Assembly: GCF_030818545.1 (NCBI RefSeq)
Contig: NZ_JAUTAH010000001.1
Coordinates: 2,175,001-2,239,000 of the forward strand
Length of the DNA stretch: 64,000 bases
DNA from: Brevundimonas sp. SORGH_AS_0993
Lineage (GTDB): Bacteria > Pseudomonadota > Alphaproteobacteria > Caulobacterales > Caulobacteraceae
Direction: 5' to 3'
The notes below the pieces were generated by a model. That model was not told the DNA's origin, ran no database searches, and saw only the letters and a program-made list of their open reading frames with translations. Of this stretch, positions 33,456 through 43,389 are shown one piece after another; position 1 is the first letter of the stretch, and each line of letters begins with the position of its first letter. Made by a program: the position numbers and the translations under genes.

Positions 33456-34682
33456 ATGAACAGCCGATCCCTTTCGAACCGCAAGGTGCTGCTGATCGTC
33501 GGCGGCGGCATCGCCGCCTATAAGGCGTTGGAACTGGTGCGGCTGATCGCCAAGGCGGGAGGCGAGACGCGCGTCATCCTGACCGAGGCGGGGGCCGAGT
33601 TCGTCACTCCCTTGTCGCTGGCGGCCCTGAGCGGCCATCCGGTGCGGTCCGGCCTGTTCCATCCCGACGACGAGACCAGCATGGGCCATATCGAGCTGTC
33701 GCGTTGGGCCGATCTGGTGGTCGTGGCGCCGGCGACGGCCGGGCTGATCGCCAAGGCGGCGAACGGCCTGGCGGACGACCTGGCCTCCACCACCCTGATC
33801 GCAACGGACAAGCGGGTGCTGATGGCGCCGGCGATGAACGTGCGGATGTGGCTGCATCCAGCGGTTCAGGCCAATGTGGCGCGGCTGAAGGGCTTCGAGG
33901 GCTTCCACGGCGTCGCCGTCGTCGGCCCGGACGAGGGCGAGATGGCCTGCGGCGAGTATGGCGCCGGCCGGATGGCAGAGCCCGCCGCCATTCTGGAGGC
34001 GATCGAAGGTCTTTTGGCCGCCGCCGGACGACCGCTGAAGGGCCGTCGCGCCGTGGTCACGGCCGGTCCTACGTTCGAGCCGATCGATCCGGTGCGCGGC
34101 CTGACCAATCGCTCCAGCGGCAAACAGGGCTACGCTATCGCCGCCGCCCTGGCCGAATTGGGTGCGGAGGTGACGCTGGTGTCCGGGCCGACGGGACTGA
34201 ACGCGCCGGCGGGCGTGAAGCGTGTCGATGTGGAGAGCGCGCTGGAGATGCAGGCCGCGACGCGCACCGCGCTTCCCGCCGACATCGCCGTCCTGTCCGC
34301 CGCCGTGGCCGACTGGCGCGTGGACACGATCGCCGGGGGCAAGATCAAGAAGGGGCCGGGCGGGCCGCCGACCCTGGCCCTGATCGAAAACCCCGACATC
34401 CTGGCCGGGATCGCCGCGCCGGGACCCGATCGGCCGGCCCTGGTCATCGGCTTCGCCGCCGAGACCTCGGACCTTGAGGCCAACGCCCGGGCCAAGCTGT
34501 CGAGGAAGGGTTGCGACTGGATCGTGGCCAACGACGTCTCGGAGGGGGTGTTCGGCGCGGAGGGCAACGCCGTCCTGTTGATCTCGGCCGATGGAACCGA
34601 GGCCTGGCCGCATCAATCAAAGACCGCCGTGGCCCGCACTCTGGCCGCCCGCATCGCCGAACATTTCAAGGACCCCGCATGA
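33456..34682 (+). CDS. coaBC: Bifunctional phosphopantothenoylcysteine decarboxylase/phosphopantothenate-cysteine ligase
   Basis: The 408-residue protein fuses two domains. The N-terminal CoaC flavoprotein has [16 protein letters not shown], the catalytic His in [20 protein letters not shown] and the catalytic Cys in [13 protein letters not shown]. The C-terminal CoaB domain begins near residue 190 with [20 protein letters not shown] and has [11 protein letters not shown]. It carries out two successive steps of coenzyme A synthesis. A GCTAGACC at 33442 lies 6 nt before the ATG, a possible -10 giving a very short leader. Its stop overlaps dut by 4 bp, a pairing seen in many proteobacteria. Confidence 0.96.
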   Translation: MNSRSLSNRKVLLIVGGGIAAYKALELVRLIAKAGGETRVILTEAGAEFVTPLSLAALSGHPVRSGLFHPDDETSMGHIELSRWADLVVVAPATAGLIAKAANGLADDLASTTLIATDKRVLMAPAMNVRMWLHPAVQANVARLKGFEGFHGVAVVGPDEGEMACGEYGAGRMAEPAAILEAIEGLLAAAGRPLKGRRAVVTAGPTFEPIDPVRGLTNRSSGKQGYAIAAALAELGAEVTLVSGPTGLNAPAGVKRVDVESALEMQAATRTALPADIAVLSAAVADWRVDTIAGGKIKKGPGGPPTLALIENPDILAGIAAPGPDRPALVIGFAAETSDLEANARAKLSRKGCDWIVANDVSEGVFGAEGNAVLLISADGTEAWPHQSKTAVARTLAARIAEHFKDPA

Positions 34683-35140
34683 CCCATGCCCCGCTCGCCG
34701 TGGAGATTCAGCGCCTCCCTCACGCCGAGGGCCTGCCTCTGCCGGCCTATGAGACGTCGGGTGCGGCGGGCATGGATCTGCGCGCCGCCGTGCCGGACGA
34801 CCAGCCGATGACCTTGGCCCCGGGCCAGCGCGCCCTGGTGCCCACGGGGCTGAAGATCGCCGTGCCGCTGGGTTACGAGGCCCAGGTGCGGGCCCGTTCG
34901 GGCTTGGCGCTGAAACACGGCATCATCTGCCCCAACGCGCCGGGCACGATAGACAGCGACTATCGCGGCGAGTGCGGCGTCATCCTCGCCAACCTTGGGG
35001 CCGAACCCTTCCTCATTCGCCGTGGCGAACGCATCGCCCAGTTGGTCATCGCCAGGCATGAGCGGGCGGACTGGGTCGAGGTCGAGACCTTGGACGACAC
35101 CGCGCGCGGGACCGGCGGGTTCGGATCGACGGGGCGCTGA
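34679..35140 (+). CDS. dut: dUTP diphosphatase
   Basis: The 153-residue trimeric dUTPase retains all five motifs: [43 protein letters not shown] and the C-terminal arm [10 protein letters not shown]. It hydrolyses dUTP to dUMP, keeping uracil out of DNA. The ATG at 34679 overlaps the coaBC stop (ATGA). The frame is open further upstream but shadows coaBC. Confidence 0.96.
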   Translation: MTHAPLAVEIQRLPHAEGLPLPAYETSGAAGMDLRAAVPDDQPMTLAPGQRALVPTGLKIAVPLGYEAQVRARSGLALKHGIICPNAPGTIDSDYRGECGVILANLGAEPFLIRRGERIAQLVIARHERADWVEVETLDDTARGTGGFGSTGR

Positions 35141-35143
35141 GCC

Positions 35144-36067
35144 CTATACCGGCGGCGCGGTCGGCTGGATCAGGCCGCCTTTGCGGCGGACGTGTTCGCG
35201 CCAGGCGGTGTAGAGGCCGCTGGAGGCGATCAGGGCGGCGCCGGCCAGGGTGTTCAGGCTCGGCGGCGTGTGCAGCAGCCACCAGCCGAAGATCACCGCC
35301 CCGATGATCTGCAGATAGTCAAAGGGCGCGACCACGGCGACCGGCGCCTTCTGCAGCGAGCCGGTCATGAACAACTGGGCCAGACCCCCGACAATGCCCG
35401 AGGCGATCAGCAGCGCCAGAGTCTGGGGCGACCGCCAATGACCGACGAAGGGCAGCAAGATCGCGCCCACGACGGACGAGGCGACGAAGAACCAGAAGAC
35501 GATGGCGGCGACGTGCTCGGTGTCGCGCAACTGGCGCAGGGTGATGGTGACGCCCGCCGTCAGGACCGCCGCCGCCAGGCCGAACCCGATCCCGACCAAT
35601 GGAACGGCGTGATCACCCGCACCCGGCCGCATGACGATGACGACGCCGACGAAGCCCAGGGCCACGGCAGCCCAGCGACGCGGTCCAACCGGCTCCTTCA
35701 GGATCAGGAAGGACAGCAGGGTGGCGAAGACCGGGGCGGTGAAGCTGAGGGTCGTGGCGTCGGCCAGAGGCAGCAGGGTCAGGGGCTGGAAGACGCACAG
35801 GATCGAGGCGATGCCCAGGGCGCTGCGCCCGACATGGGCCCACGGTCGGCGCGTCGTCAGGGCCTTCAGCCCGTGCGGGCGGCCCAGCACCCAGATCAGC
35901 ACCACCGGCAGGCCGAAGAAGGCGCGGTAGAACAGCATCTCGGGCGCGCCCACCCCGTCTAGGGACGCCAGCTTCAGCACCGCCGCCATGATCGAAAAAC
36001 AGCCCGCCGCCGCGATCCTCAGGGCGATTCCCTTGGCGGCGGTCTCTGTGTCGGGATGGGCAGTCAT
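35144..36067 (-). CDS. EamA/DMT-family transporter
   Basis: This 307-residue protein has about ten transmembrane helices in two EamA repeats (GIALRIAAAGCFSIMAAVLK, LADATTLSFTAPVFATLLSF, and VLTAGVTITLRQL to PFDYLQIIGAVIFGWWLLH). DMT exporters move amino acids, purines or other metabolites, and the substrate here is unknown. I choose the ATG at 36067 (MTAHPDTETAAKGIALR), because the longer frame runs through the large palindrome at 36077-36159. That palindrome lies 9 nt upstream of the start and may regulate this gene. Confidence 0.88.
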   Translation of the reverse strand: MTAHPDTETAAKGIALRIAAAGCFSIMAAVLKLASLDGVGAPEMLFYRAFFGLPVVLIWVLGRPHGLKALTTRRPWAHVGRSALGIASILCVFQPLTLLPLADATTLSFTAPVFATLLSFLILKEPVGPRRWAAVALGFVGVVIVMRPGAGDHAVPLVGIGFGLAAAVLTAGVTITLRQLRDTEHVAAIVFWFFVASSVVGAILLPFVGHWRSPQTLALLIASGIVGGLAQLFMTGSLQKAPVAVVAPFDYLQIIGAVIFGWWLLHTPPSLNTLAGAALIASSGLYTAWREHVRRKGGLIQPTAPPV

Positions 36068-36076
36068 GGGGCCTTT

Positions 36077-36159
36077 GGTGAATAGTGCTAGTGAGCAAGA
36101 CGTGAGCGTGAACGGCGAGGACATCCGCTCACCCCCCTCGCTCACTAGCACTATTCACC
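36077..36159. repeat. Large nested palindrome between dapB and the EamA gene
   Basis: Two perfect 20-bp arms, 36077-36096 and 36140-36159 (sequence type GGTGAATAGTGCTAGTGAGC), enclose a 43-bp loop. Inside the loop GTGAGCG (36102-36108) pairs with CGCTCAC (36126-36132). The motif GTGAGC occurs four times, twice in each orientation, 11 or 13 bp apart. Its AT content differs from its surroundings. It may be a regulator-binding array, a cruciform-forming repeat or a transcript hairpin. Confidence 0.85.
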
Positions 36160-36179
36160 GCCGATGCGGCGGCGGACCG

Positions 36180-36929
36180 TCAGGCCTGTCTGAAGCCCAG
36201 CACGTCCTGCATGTCGTAGAGCCCCGGACGGCGCGAACGGACCCAGGCGGCGGCCGCGACGGCGCCCTTGGCGAACAAGGAACGGTCGATAGCCGAATGG
36301 CCGAGGGTCAGGACCTCGGCCTCGGATGCGAAGAGGACCGAATGTTCGCCGATGACGCCGCCGGCCCGGATGGAGGAAAAGCCGATCTTGCCGAGTTCGC
36401 GTTCGCCCTGCACGCCGTCATAGGGCGGGCTGCGCAGGTCCGACAGGTCCGCGGACCGGCCCTCCGCGGCGGCTTCGCCCAGCATCAGGGCGGTGCCGGA
36501 GGGGGCGTCGACCTTGCGCCGGTGATGGCTCTCGGTGATCTCGATGTCCCATTCCTGGGCGTCCAGGCGCTGGGCCGCCTGCTGCACCAGACCGATCAGG
36601 ACGTTGACGCCCAGGGAGAAGTTGCCGCTCTTGACGATGGCCACGGTTTCGGACGCCTTCAGGATTTCGGCGTCCTGATCGGGCGTCATGCCGGTGGAGC
36701 CGATGACCAGGGCGGGCGCGCCGCGCGCCGCCGCCGCCTGGGCCAGAGCCACGGAAGCATCCGGCGTCGAAAAGTCGATGATGACGTCGCACAGCGAGAT
36801 ATCGGCCGTCTCGCCCCAGTCGAAACGGGCGGCGACGACCACGTCGTCGCGCGCATCCAGCACCTGGGACACCGCCCGGCCCATACGGCCGCGATAGCCG
36901 GAAATGCCGGCGTGGAAGATGGCGCTCAA
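36180..36929 (-). CDS. dapB: 4-hydroxy-tetrahydrodipicolinate reductase
   Basis: The 249-residue DapB has the N-terminal nucleotide-binding motif [15 protein letters not shown], the [10 protein letters not shown] and GSTGM segments, and the catalytic [15 protein letters not shown] with His and Lys. It acts in lysine and diaminopimelate synthesis. The only start that keeps the nucleotide-binding motif is a TTG at 36929, overlapping the dnaJ stop as TTGA. dapB is therefore translated by coupling to dnaJ, an unusual tie between a heat-shock gene and cell-wall precursor synthesis. Confidence 0.94.
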   Translation of the reverse strand: MSAIFHAGISGYRGRMGRAVSQVLDARDDVVVAARFDWGETADISLCDVIIDFSTPDASVALAQAAAARGAPALVIGSTGMTPDQDAEILKASETVAIVKSGNFSLGVNVLIGLVQQAAQRLDAQEWDIEITESHHRRKVDAPSGTALMLGEAAAEGRSADLSDLRSPPYDGVQGERELGKIGFSSIRAGGVIGEHSVLFASEAEVLTLGHSAIDRSLFAKGAVAAAAWVRSRRPGLYDMQDVLGFRQA

Positions 36930-38128
36930 ACCACGTTCTCTTTCGACCCGTCCGCGTCCTGATTGCCCAGGATGTCGGCCCAGAAGCGCTTGGCCTTTCC
37001 GGCGAAGCTGGAGTTCCGGGGGTTCTGCGCCTCCCCGAACGACAGGGCAAGCTCCTGCAACAGTTCCTTCTGGCGGGGGGTCAGGTCGGTGGGCGTCTCG
37101 ACGAACAGTTCAACCACCAGATCGCCCCGGTTGCGGCCGTTCAGGTGGGGCATCCCCTTGCCCTTGATCCGCACGGTCTTGCCCGTCTGGGCGCCGGCCG
37201 GCACCTGGACCGAGGCTTTGCACTTGCCGTCGCAGGCGTCCGAGACCAGGCAGGGGGCGTCGATCTCGCCGCCCAGGGCGGCCACCGTCATGGGCACGGG
37301 CACGGTGACGAGCAGGTCCAGATTGTCCCGCTCGAACAGATCGTGAGGCGCGACCGACAGGAAGACATAGAGGTCGCCGCGCGGGCCGCCGCGCTGGCCG
37401 GCGTCGCCCTCGCCCGACAGGCGGATGCGCGAGCCGTCGTCCACACCGGCGGGAATTTTCAGGTTCAGGGTGCGGGTCTTTCGCACTTGGCCGTGACCGT
37501 GGCAGGTCGTGCAGGGATCGGCGATCATCTGGCCCGTGCCGTGGCAGCGGGGGCAGGTGCGTTCCACCTGGAAGAAGCCGTTGGCCTGACGCACTCGGCC
37601 CGCGCCGTGGCAGGTGGTGCAGGTGACGGGCTTGGTGCCTGGCTTGGCGCCCGACCCCTCGCAGGTGTCGCAGGTCAGGGTGGAGGGAACGGCGATGTCC
37701 ACCTCGGCGCCCTTGTAGGCCTGCTCCAGGGTGATCTCCAGATCGTAGCGCAGGTCCGAACCGCGACGCGGGCCGCTCTGCTGGCCCCGGCTCTGGCGGC
37801 CGCCGAAGGCGTCGCCGAACGCATCGCCGAACACCTGGGAGAAGATGTCGTTGATGTCCGAAAAGCCCTGACCGCCCTGGCCGAAGGGATTGCCGCCGCC
37901 GCTGCCGTTCACCCCGGCGTGGCCGTAGCGGTCATAGGCGGCGCGCTTCTGGTCGTCGGACAGGACGCTGTAGGCCTCGGAGATTTCCTTGAAGGCCGTC
38001 ACCGACTCTTCGGACCCGCCGTTTCGGTCCGGGTGATGGACCATCGCCAGCTTGCGATAGGCCGCTTTCAGACCGGCGGCGTCGATGGTGCGTTCGACGC
38101 CCAGAACCTCGTAATAGTCACGCGCCAT
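36926..38128 (-). CDS. dnaJ: Chaperone protein DnaJ
   Basis: The 400-residue type I DnaJ has a J domain ([20 protein letters not shown], with the HPD motif in [10 protein letters not shown]), a G/F region ([11 protein letters not shown]), four CxxCxGxG zinc repeats ([32 protein letters not shown]) and the substrate-binding C-terminal domain. It stimulates DnaK ATPase. The ATG at 38128 is chosen by alignment with the J domain. It lies downstream of dnaK behind a terminator-like hairpin, so it is probably transcribed partly by readthrough. It is coupled to dapB. Confidence 0.97.
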   Translation of the reverse strand: MARDYYEVLGVERTIDAAGLKAAYRKLAMVHHPDRNGGSEESVTAFKEISEAYSVLSDDQKRAAYDRYGHAGVNGSGGGNPFGQGGQGFSDINDIFSQVFGDAFGDAFGGRQSRGQQSGPRRGSDLRYDLEITLEQAYKGAEVDIAVPSTLTCDTCEGSGAKPGTKPVTCTTCHGAGRVRQANGFFQVERTCPRCHGTGQMIADPCTTCHGHGQVRKTRTLNLKIPAGVDDGSRIRLSGEGDAGQRGGPRGDLYVFLSVAPHDLFERDNLDLLVTVPVPMTVAALGGEIDAPCLVSDACDGKCKASVQVPAGAQTGKTVRIKGKGMPHLNGRNRGDLVVELFVETPTDLTPRQKELLQELALSFGEAQNPRNSSFAGKAKRFWADILGNQDADGSKENVV

Positions 38129-38241
38129 AGGGCGTTCGTCCTCATACTTCCCCTGACGTTCCGCCGCGTCTCTTTGCGAACGCTGGTCGAAACGCTGTCC
38201 CGGCTGACATGGGGGCCGGGACGCATGATGCAAGCGTCAAG

Positions 38242-38275
38242 AAAAGGCCCCGCCTATCGCAAGACAAGCGGGGCC
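38242..38275 (-). terminator. Terminator between dnaK and dnaJ
   Basis: On the minus strand GGCCCCGC (38275-38268) pairs with GCGGGGCC (38253-38246) across a 14-nt loop and is followed by TTTT. It starts about 26 nt after the dnaK stop. It could set the ratio of dnaK to dnaJ. Confidence 0.75.
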
Positions 38276-38300
38276 GTTTCGTTCAGCCGCCCGACATGGG

Positions 38301-40206
<1,906 letters not shown>

Positions 40207-40347
40207 GCGCGTTCTGTTCTCTTTCGTATCGGCGGGCGATGCGGCGGCCTTCGACGAAGCGCCGCGCGTGACCGCCCCCAGTTGGGTTGGCGTTTAGGTG
40301 GGCCGGATAGCCCCAGCTTTTGCGGGGTTTCTCCGAAGCTGGCCCCG

Positions 40348-40377
40348 ATATGGGAAAGAGCCCTTGGCCTGCAAGGG
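40348..40377 (-). promoter_or_regulatory. Sigma-32 (RpoH)-type promoter for dnaK
   Basis: On the minus strand CCCTTGCAG (40377-40369) is followed after 14 nt by CCCATAT (40354-40348). This matches the heat-shock consensus CCCTTGAA, about 13-15 nt, CCCCATnT. It would give a leader of roughly 135 nt before the dnaK ATG at 40206. Confidence 0.55.
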
Positions 40378-40446
40378 CGATCTGCGATTCAGCCGTGCGA
40401 TGCGGCCGGTTTTCGCGCAGGATCGGCCCATGTTCGCAGGCCGTGC

Positions 40447-41067
40447 ATGATTTCAGAGGTCAAGACCGCCTTGGCGGGGTTTCGGCTGTGGCCGGGCGCG
40501 CTGGGCGTCGGCGCCCAGGTCGAACTGCTGGACGCCGTGTTCGCACGGCTGGAAACGGCGCCGTTGTATCGGCCGGTGACGCCGGGCGGCCGGCCGCTGT
40601 CGGTGCAGATGAGCAATTTCGGGCCGCTGGGCTGGGTCTCGGACCGGCGCGGCTATCGTTATCAGCCCACACATCCGCAGACCGGCGCGTCTTGGCCGGA
40701 TATTCCCCAGGCGCTTCTTGACCTGTGGGCGGCGACGGTGGGCGGCCCGGCGCCGGACGCTTGTCTGGTCAATCTTTACCGCGACGGCGCCCGGATGGGT
40801 CTGCATCAGGACCGGGACGAGGCGGACCTGTCGATCCCGGTCCTGTCGGTGTCGCTGGGCGACGCGGGGATGTTTCGCATCGGTCCGGCCGAAGCCGGGC
40901 GCACCCTGACCTTGAGGCTGGAGAGCGGGGACGTCTGCGCCCTGACCGGCCCGGCGCGGCTGGCTCGGCACGGGATCGACCGGGTGCTGGAAGGGTCGTC
41001 GCGCCTGATCCCGGGCGGCGGGCGTCTGAATCTGACGCTGCGTCGCGCCGGCCTCAGTCCAGGCTGA
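40447..41067 (+). CDS. alkB: AlkB-type alpha-ketoglutarate-dependent DNA repair dioxygenase
   Basis: This 206-residue AlkB has the Fe(II) ligands H120-x-D122 (GLHQDRDEAD) and H175 (ARHGIDRV). The 2-oxoglutarate-binding arginines lie in RLNLTLRR, and the nucleotide-recognition lid NFGPLGWVSDRRGYRYQPTH is in place. It removes 1-methyladenine and 3-methylcytosine lesions. The ATG at 40447 matches the usual N terminus. The frame is open far upstream only as a shadow of dnaK. Its 3' end overlaps the convergent SIP gene by 14 bp. Confidence 0.93.
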   Translation: MISEVKTALAGFRLWPGALGVGAQVELLDAVFARLETAPLYRPVTPGGRPLSVQMSNFGPLGWVSDRRGYRYQPTHPQTGASWPDIPQALLDLWAATVGGPAPDACLVNLYRDGARMGLHQDRDEADLSIPVLSVSLGDAGMFRIGPAEAGRTLTLRLESGDVCALTGPARLARHGIDRVLEGSSRLIPGGGRLNLTLRRAGLSPG

Positions 41068-41857
41068 TCTTTTCGCCGCCCGGCTCGTCGCGCCGCCAAT
41101 AGCCGGCCGCCTTCATCGCCCTGGGCGAGAAGCCGAGGTCGAGCGCGACCGCCCGCAGCGCCTTGGCCACGGCCGCCTCTGCGGCGATCCAGACATAGGC
41201 GTCGGCCGAATCGACCCTAGCCAGGGCGGTTTCGGCCGCCTCCAGCAGGGCCAGACCCTCGCCGCGTGGCGCGCCGTCGCGCGTCGCCCAGGTCACGGCG
41301 GCCTGCGACGGGCTTTCCAGAGCGATCCTGTCGGCGGCGGTCCCGACCTCGATCACCGCATGGGCGCGGGCCTGGGCGGGCAGTTCCTCCAGCCGTCGCG
41401 CGATGGCGGGCAGGGCCGTCTCGTCGCCGATCAGCACGTGGTCGGCGTAGTCGGTCGGCACGACGAAGGAACCGCGCGGTCCGCCCACGCCCAGGATCGC
41501 GCCCGGCCGGGCGGCCATGGCCCATTCCGTGGCGGGCCCGCCGTGACCCGTTACGAAGTCCAGCGTCAGTCGGTTGATCGCGGGGTCGAAGGCGCGGGGG
41601 GTATAATCGCGCATCGTCGGGCGCGGCTCGGGAAAGACCGGCCCGTCCGGACCAGGGGTCGGCAGGATCGGCGGCTGGCCCTCCGCCGTCGGGAAGATTT
41701 TCACATGGTCGTCGAAGCCCAGAGAAATGAATCCTTCCAGATCCGGCCCTTCCAGCACGACACGCCGCAGCGAGGGGGTCAGGTCCTGGACCGTGGCGAC
41801 GGTCAGGGCGCGGAATTTCAGCGCATGTCGGACCCGCTGGATGTCGCGGGCGCTCAT
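41054..41857 (-). CDS. Siderophore-interacting FAD-binding protein (NfeF/YqjH/ViuB-like ferric reductase)
   Basis: The 267-residue protein has an FAD-binding beta barrel with the SIP motif MRDYTPRAFD and an NAD(P)H-binding domain (GPRGSFVVPTDYADHVLIGD, DAYVWIAAEAAV, KAAGYWRRDE). Such proteins reduce Fe(III)-siderophores in the cytoplasm to release iron. The gene is coupled by an ATGA overlap to a PadR regulator with a His/Gly-rich N terminus. This is the arrangement of E. coli yqjH-yqjI (nfeF-nfeR), and a TonB-dependent receptor lies about 3 kb away. Repression by that regulator in response to metal is inferred. Confidence 0.92.
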   Translation of the reverse strand: MSARDIQRVRHALKFRALTVATVQDLTPSLRRVVLEGPDLEGFISLGFDDHVKIFPTAEGQPPILPTPGPDGPVFPEPRPTMRDYTPRAFDPAINRLTLDFVTGHGGPATEWAMAARPGAILGVGGPRGSFVVPTDYADHVLIGDETALPAIARRLEELPAQARAHAVIEVGTAADRIALESPSQAAVTWATRDGAPRGEGLALLEAAETALARVDSADAYVWIAAEAAVAKALRAVALDLGFSPRAMKAAGYWRRDEPGGEKISLD

Positions 41858-42480
41858 GCCTTTTCCACCGTCTCGGCCGCGGCCGCGATCGCGGCGGCGA
41901 TGGCCTCCACCTGGGCGTCCGTCAGGGCGGTTTCGCCGGTCACGCGGGTGTGGACGGCCTGGCGCAGCCGGCCGATGGCGTCCTGAATGGCGGCCGGGCG
42001 CACGGCGCGGGCGGCGAACTTGCCCATGGTCGCCTCGGCCGCGCGCAGCACCTCGACGTTCTCGGCCAACAGGGCGCGGCCCGCCTCGGTGATGGAATAC
42101 AGCTTCTTGCCGCCTTGAGTCTCCGACACCAGAGCGCCCATCTCTTCCAGCAGGGTCAGGCTGGGATAGATGACGCCGGGGCTGGGCGAATAGGCGCCGC
42201 CCAGGCGCGTCTCCACCGCCTTGATCAGCTCATAGCCATGGCTGGTCTTGTCCGCGATCAGCGACAGCAGCACCCAGCGCAGCGTGCCGTGGTCGAACAG
42301 ACGGCCGCCGCCGCGTCGTCCGTGGCCGCGCCCCTCGGGACGATCGCTCCAGCCGGGGCCGAAGCCGCCGCCCCGCATGCCCCGGCCGAAGCCGAAACCC
42401 GTGAAGCCCAGCCCCCCGAAGCTGCGCCGTTCATGTTTTTCGCCGCAGCCGTGGCCGCGGAAGCTCTTGTGGGATCGCAT
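41854..42480 (-). CDS. PadR-family regulator with metal-binding-like N terminus (NfeR/YqjI-like)
   Basis: The 208-residue protein has a Gly/His/Cys-containing N-terminal tail (RGHGCGEKHERRSFGG, residues 8-23, then GRGHGRRGGGR). The PadR winged helix starts at residue 61 (LFDHGTLRWVLLSLIADKTS, HGYELIKAVE, YSPSPGVIYPSLTLLEEMG, GGKKLYSITEAG), followed by a C-terminal dimerisation helix. This matches E. coli YqjI/NfeR, a nickel- and iron-linked repressor of a ferric reductase gene. The ATG at 42480 has AAGGAA upstream and is preferred to a GTG ten codons earlier that lies in the operator. A perfect 13-bp inverted repeat lies just upstream. Confidence 0.9.
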   Translation of the reverse strand: MRSHKSFRGHGCGEKHERRSFGGLGFTGFGFGRGMRGGGFGPGWSDRPEGRGHGRRGGGRLFDHGTLRWVLLSLIADKTSHGYELIKAVETRLGGAYSPSPGVIYPSLTLLEEMGALVSETQGGKKLYSITEAGRALLAENVEVLRAAEATMGKFAARAVRPAAIQDAIGRLRQAVHTRVTGETALTDAQVEAIAAAIAAAAETVEKA

Positions 42481-42491
42481 CGCCCGTTCCT

Positions 42492-42540
42492 TTTCGATAT
42501 ATCTAATCACGTCTGTTCAGATATATCGAAATATCGAAAT
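42492..42540. promoter_or_regulatory. Operator-like inverted repeat between padR-type and hydrolase genes
   Basis: TTTCGATATATCT (42492-42504) and AGATATATCGAAA (42519-42531) are perfect 13-bp arms with a 14-bp spacer. A third partial half-site ATATCGAAAT follows to 42540. The site is very AT-rich in a GC-rich region and lies in the divergent gap, so it probably overlaps promoters for both directions and is bound by the PadR-type repressor. Confidence 0.75.
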
Positions 42541-42598
42541 GCGCAAGGGGCGGAGCGTGGGGGCTGGCGCTCGGACCCGCCTTGCGGCCTAAGAAGAC

Positions 42599-43348
42599 AT
42601 GGACGATCTGAAACGCCGCTGGGCGCGGCTGGCGCCCCATGTCACCGTCGTCGGCCCGAACGACGACAAGCCTCGACCGGCCGTGCTGCTGTTTCACGGC
42701 TGCGGAGGTCCGCGCGCCCACCTGCCCCGCTATGCCGAGGCGGCGAAGGCGGCGGGCTGGCGGGCCTTCGTCGTCGATTCCTACGGTCCGCGCGGCTGGG
42801 GTCGGGCCTTCACCCTGACGACGGTCTGCACCGGCTTGACGTTTCGGGGCTATGAGAGGGCGGGCGACGTCCTGGCGGCCATTCAGGCCGTGTCGGCGCG
42901 ATCGGACGTGGATCCCCGACGCCTGGCCCTGGCCGGCTGGAGCCACGGCGGCTGGTCGATCATGGAGATGATGAGCGGCGAACGACGGCCCGGCGACATG
43001 GGGGTGATGGACCCGGACTCCGCCGACCTGTCCGGCGTCAAGGCGGTGTGGCTGGCCTATCCCTATATCGGGCCGTTCGCCTTCAACCGGATGAAGCCCT
43101 GGCGGCATTGCCCCCGCGTCCTGGCCGTGACCTGCAGGCAAGACCATCTGACCACGGTGCGGAACGCCGAACAGGTCAACGCCATGATCCGCCACTGCGG
43201 CGCCGATGTGGAAAGCTGGATCGCGGGGGGCACCCACGCCTTCGACGAGCCGACGAACAACGGGCCGATGCGCCACGACCCCGCCCTGACGCAGGAAGCG
43301 CTTCGCCGGTTCCAGGCCTTCCTGAACGATGTGGCGCCGGCGTTCTGA
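42599..43348 (+). CDS. Dienelactone hydrolase-family protein
   Basis: The 249-residue alpha/beta hydrolase has RPAVLLFHGCGGPRAHLP at the oxyanion site, AGWSHGGWS as nucleophile elbow, an acid segment TCRQDHLTT and catalytic His in GGTHAFDEP. DLH-family hydrolases cleave dienelactones and other esters, and the substrate here is unknown. It is divergent from the PadR-type regulator across a strong operator-like palindrome, so it may belong to the same regulon. Whether it acts on a siderophore ester, as enterobactin esterases do, is speculation. Confidence 0.85.
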   Translation: MDDLKRRWARLAPHVTVVGPNDDKPRPAVLLFHGCGGPRAHLPRYAEAAKAAGWRAFVVDSYGPRGWGRAFTLTTVCTGLTFRGYERAGDVLAAIQAVSARSDVDPRRLALAGWSHGGWSIMEMMSGERRPGDMGVMDPDSADLSGVKAVWLAYPYIGPFAFNRMKPWRHCPRVLAVTCRQDHLTTVRNAEQVNAMIRHCGADVESWIAGGTHAFDEPTNNGPMRHDPALTQEALRRFQAFLNDVAPAF

Positions 43349-43389
43349 CGCCCTGTCTCAGGCCCCCGTTCTCAGGAGGGGTGCGTTTC

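Noticed and set aside
36077..36159. Palindrome as a simple intrinsic terminator of dapB
   Set aside because: No U tract follows on the minus strand, and the 43-nt loop with internal motif repeats is unlike a terminator.
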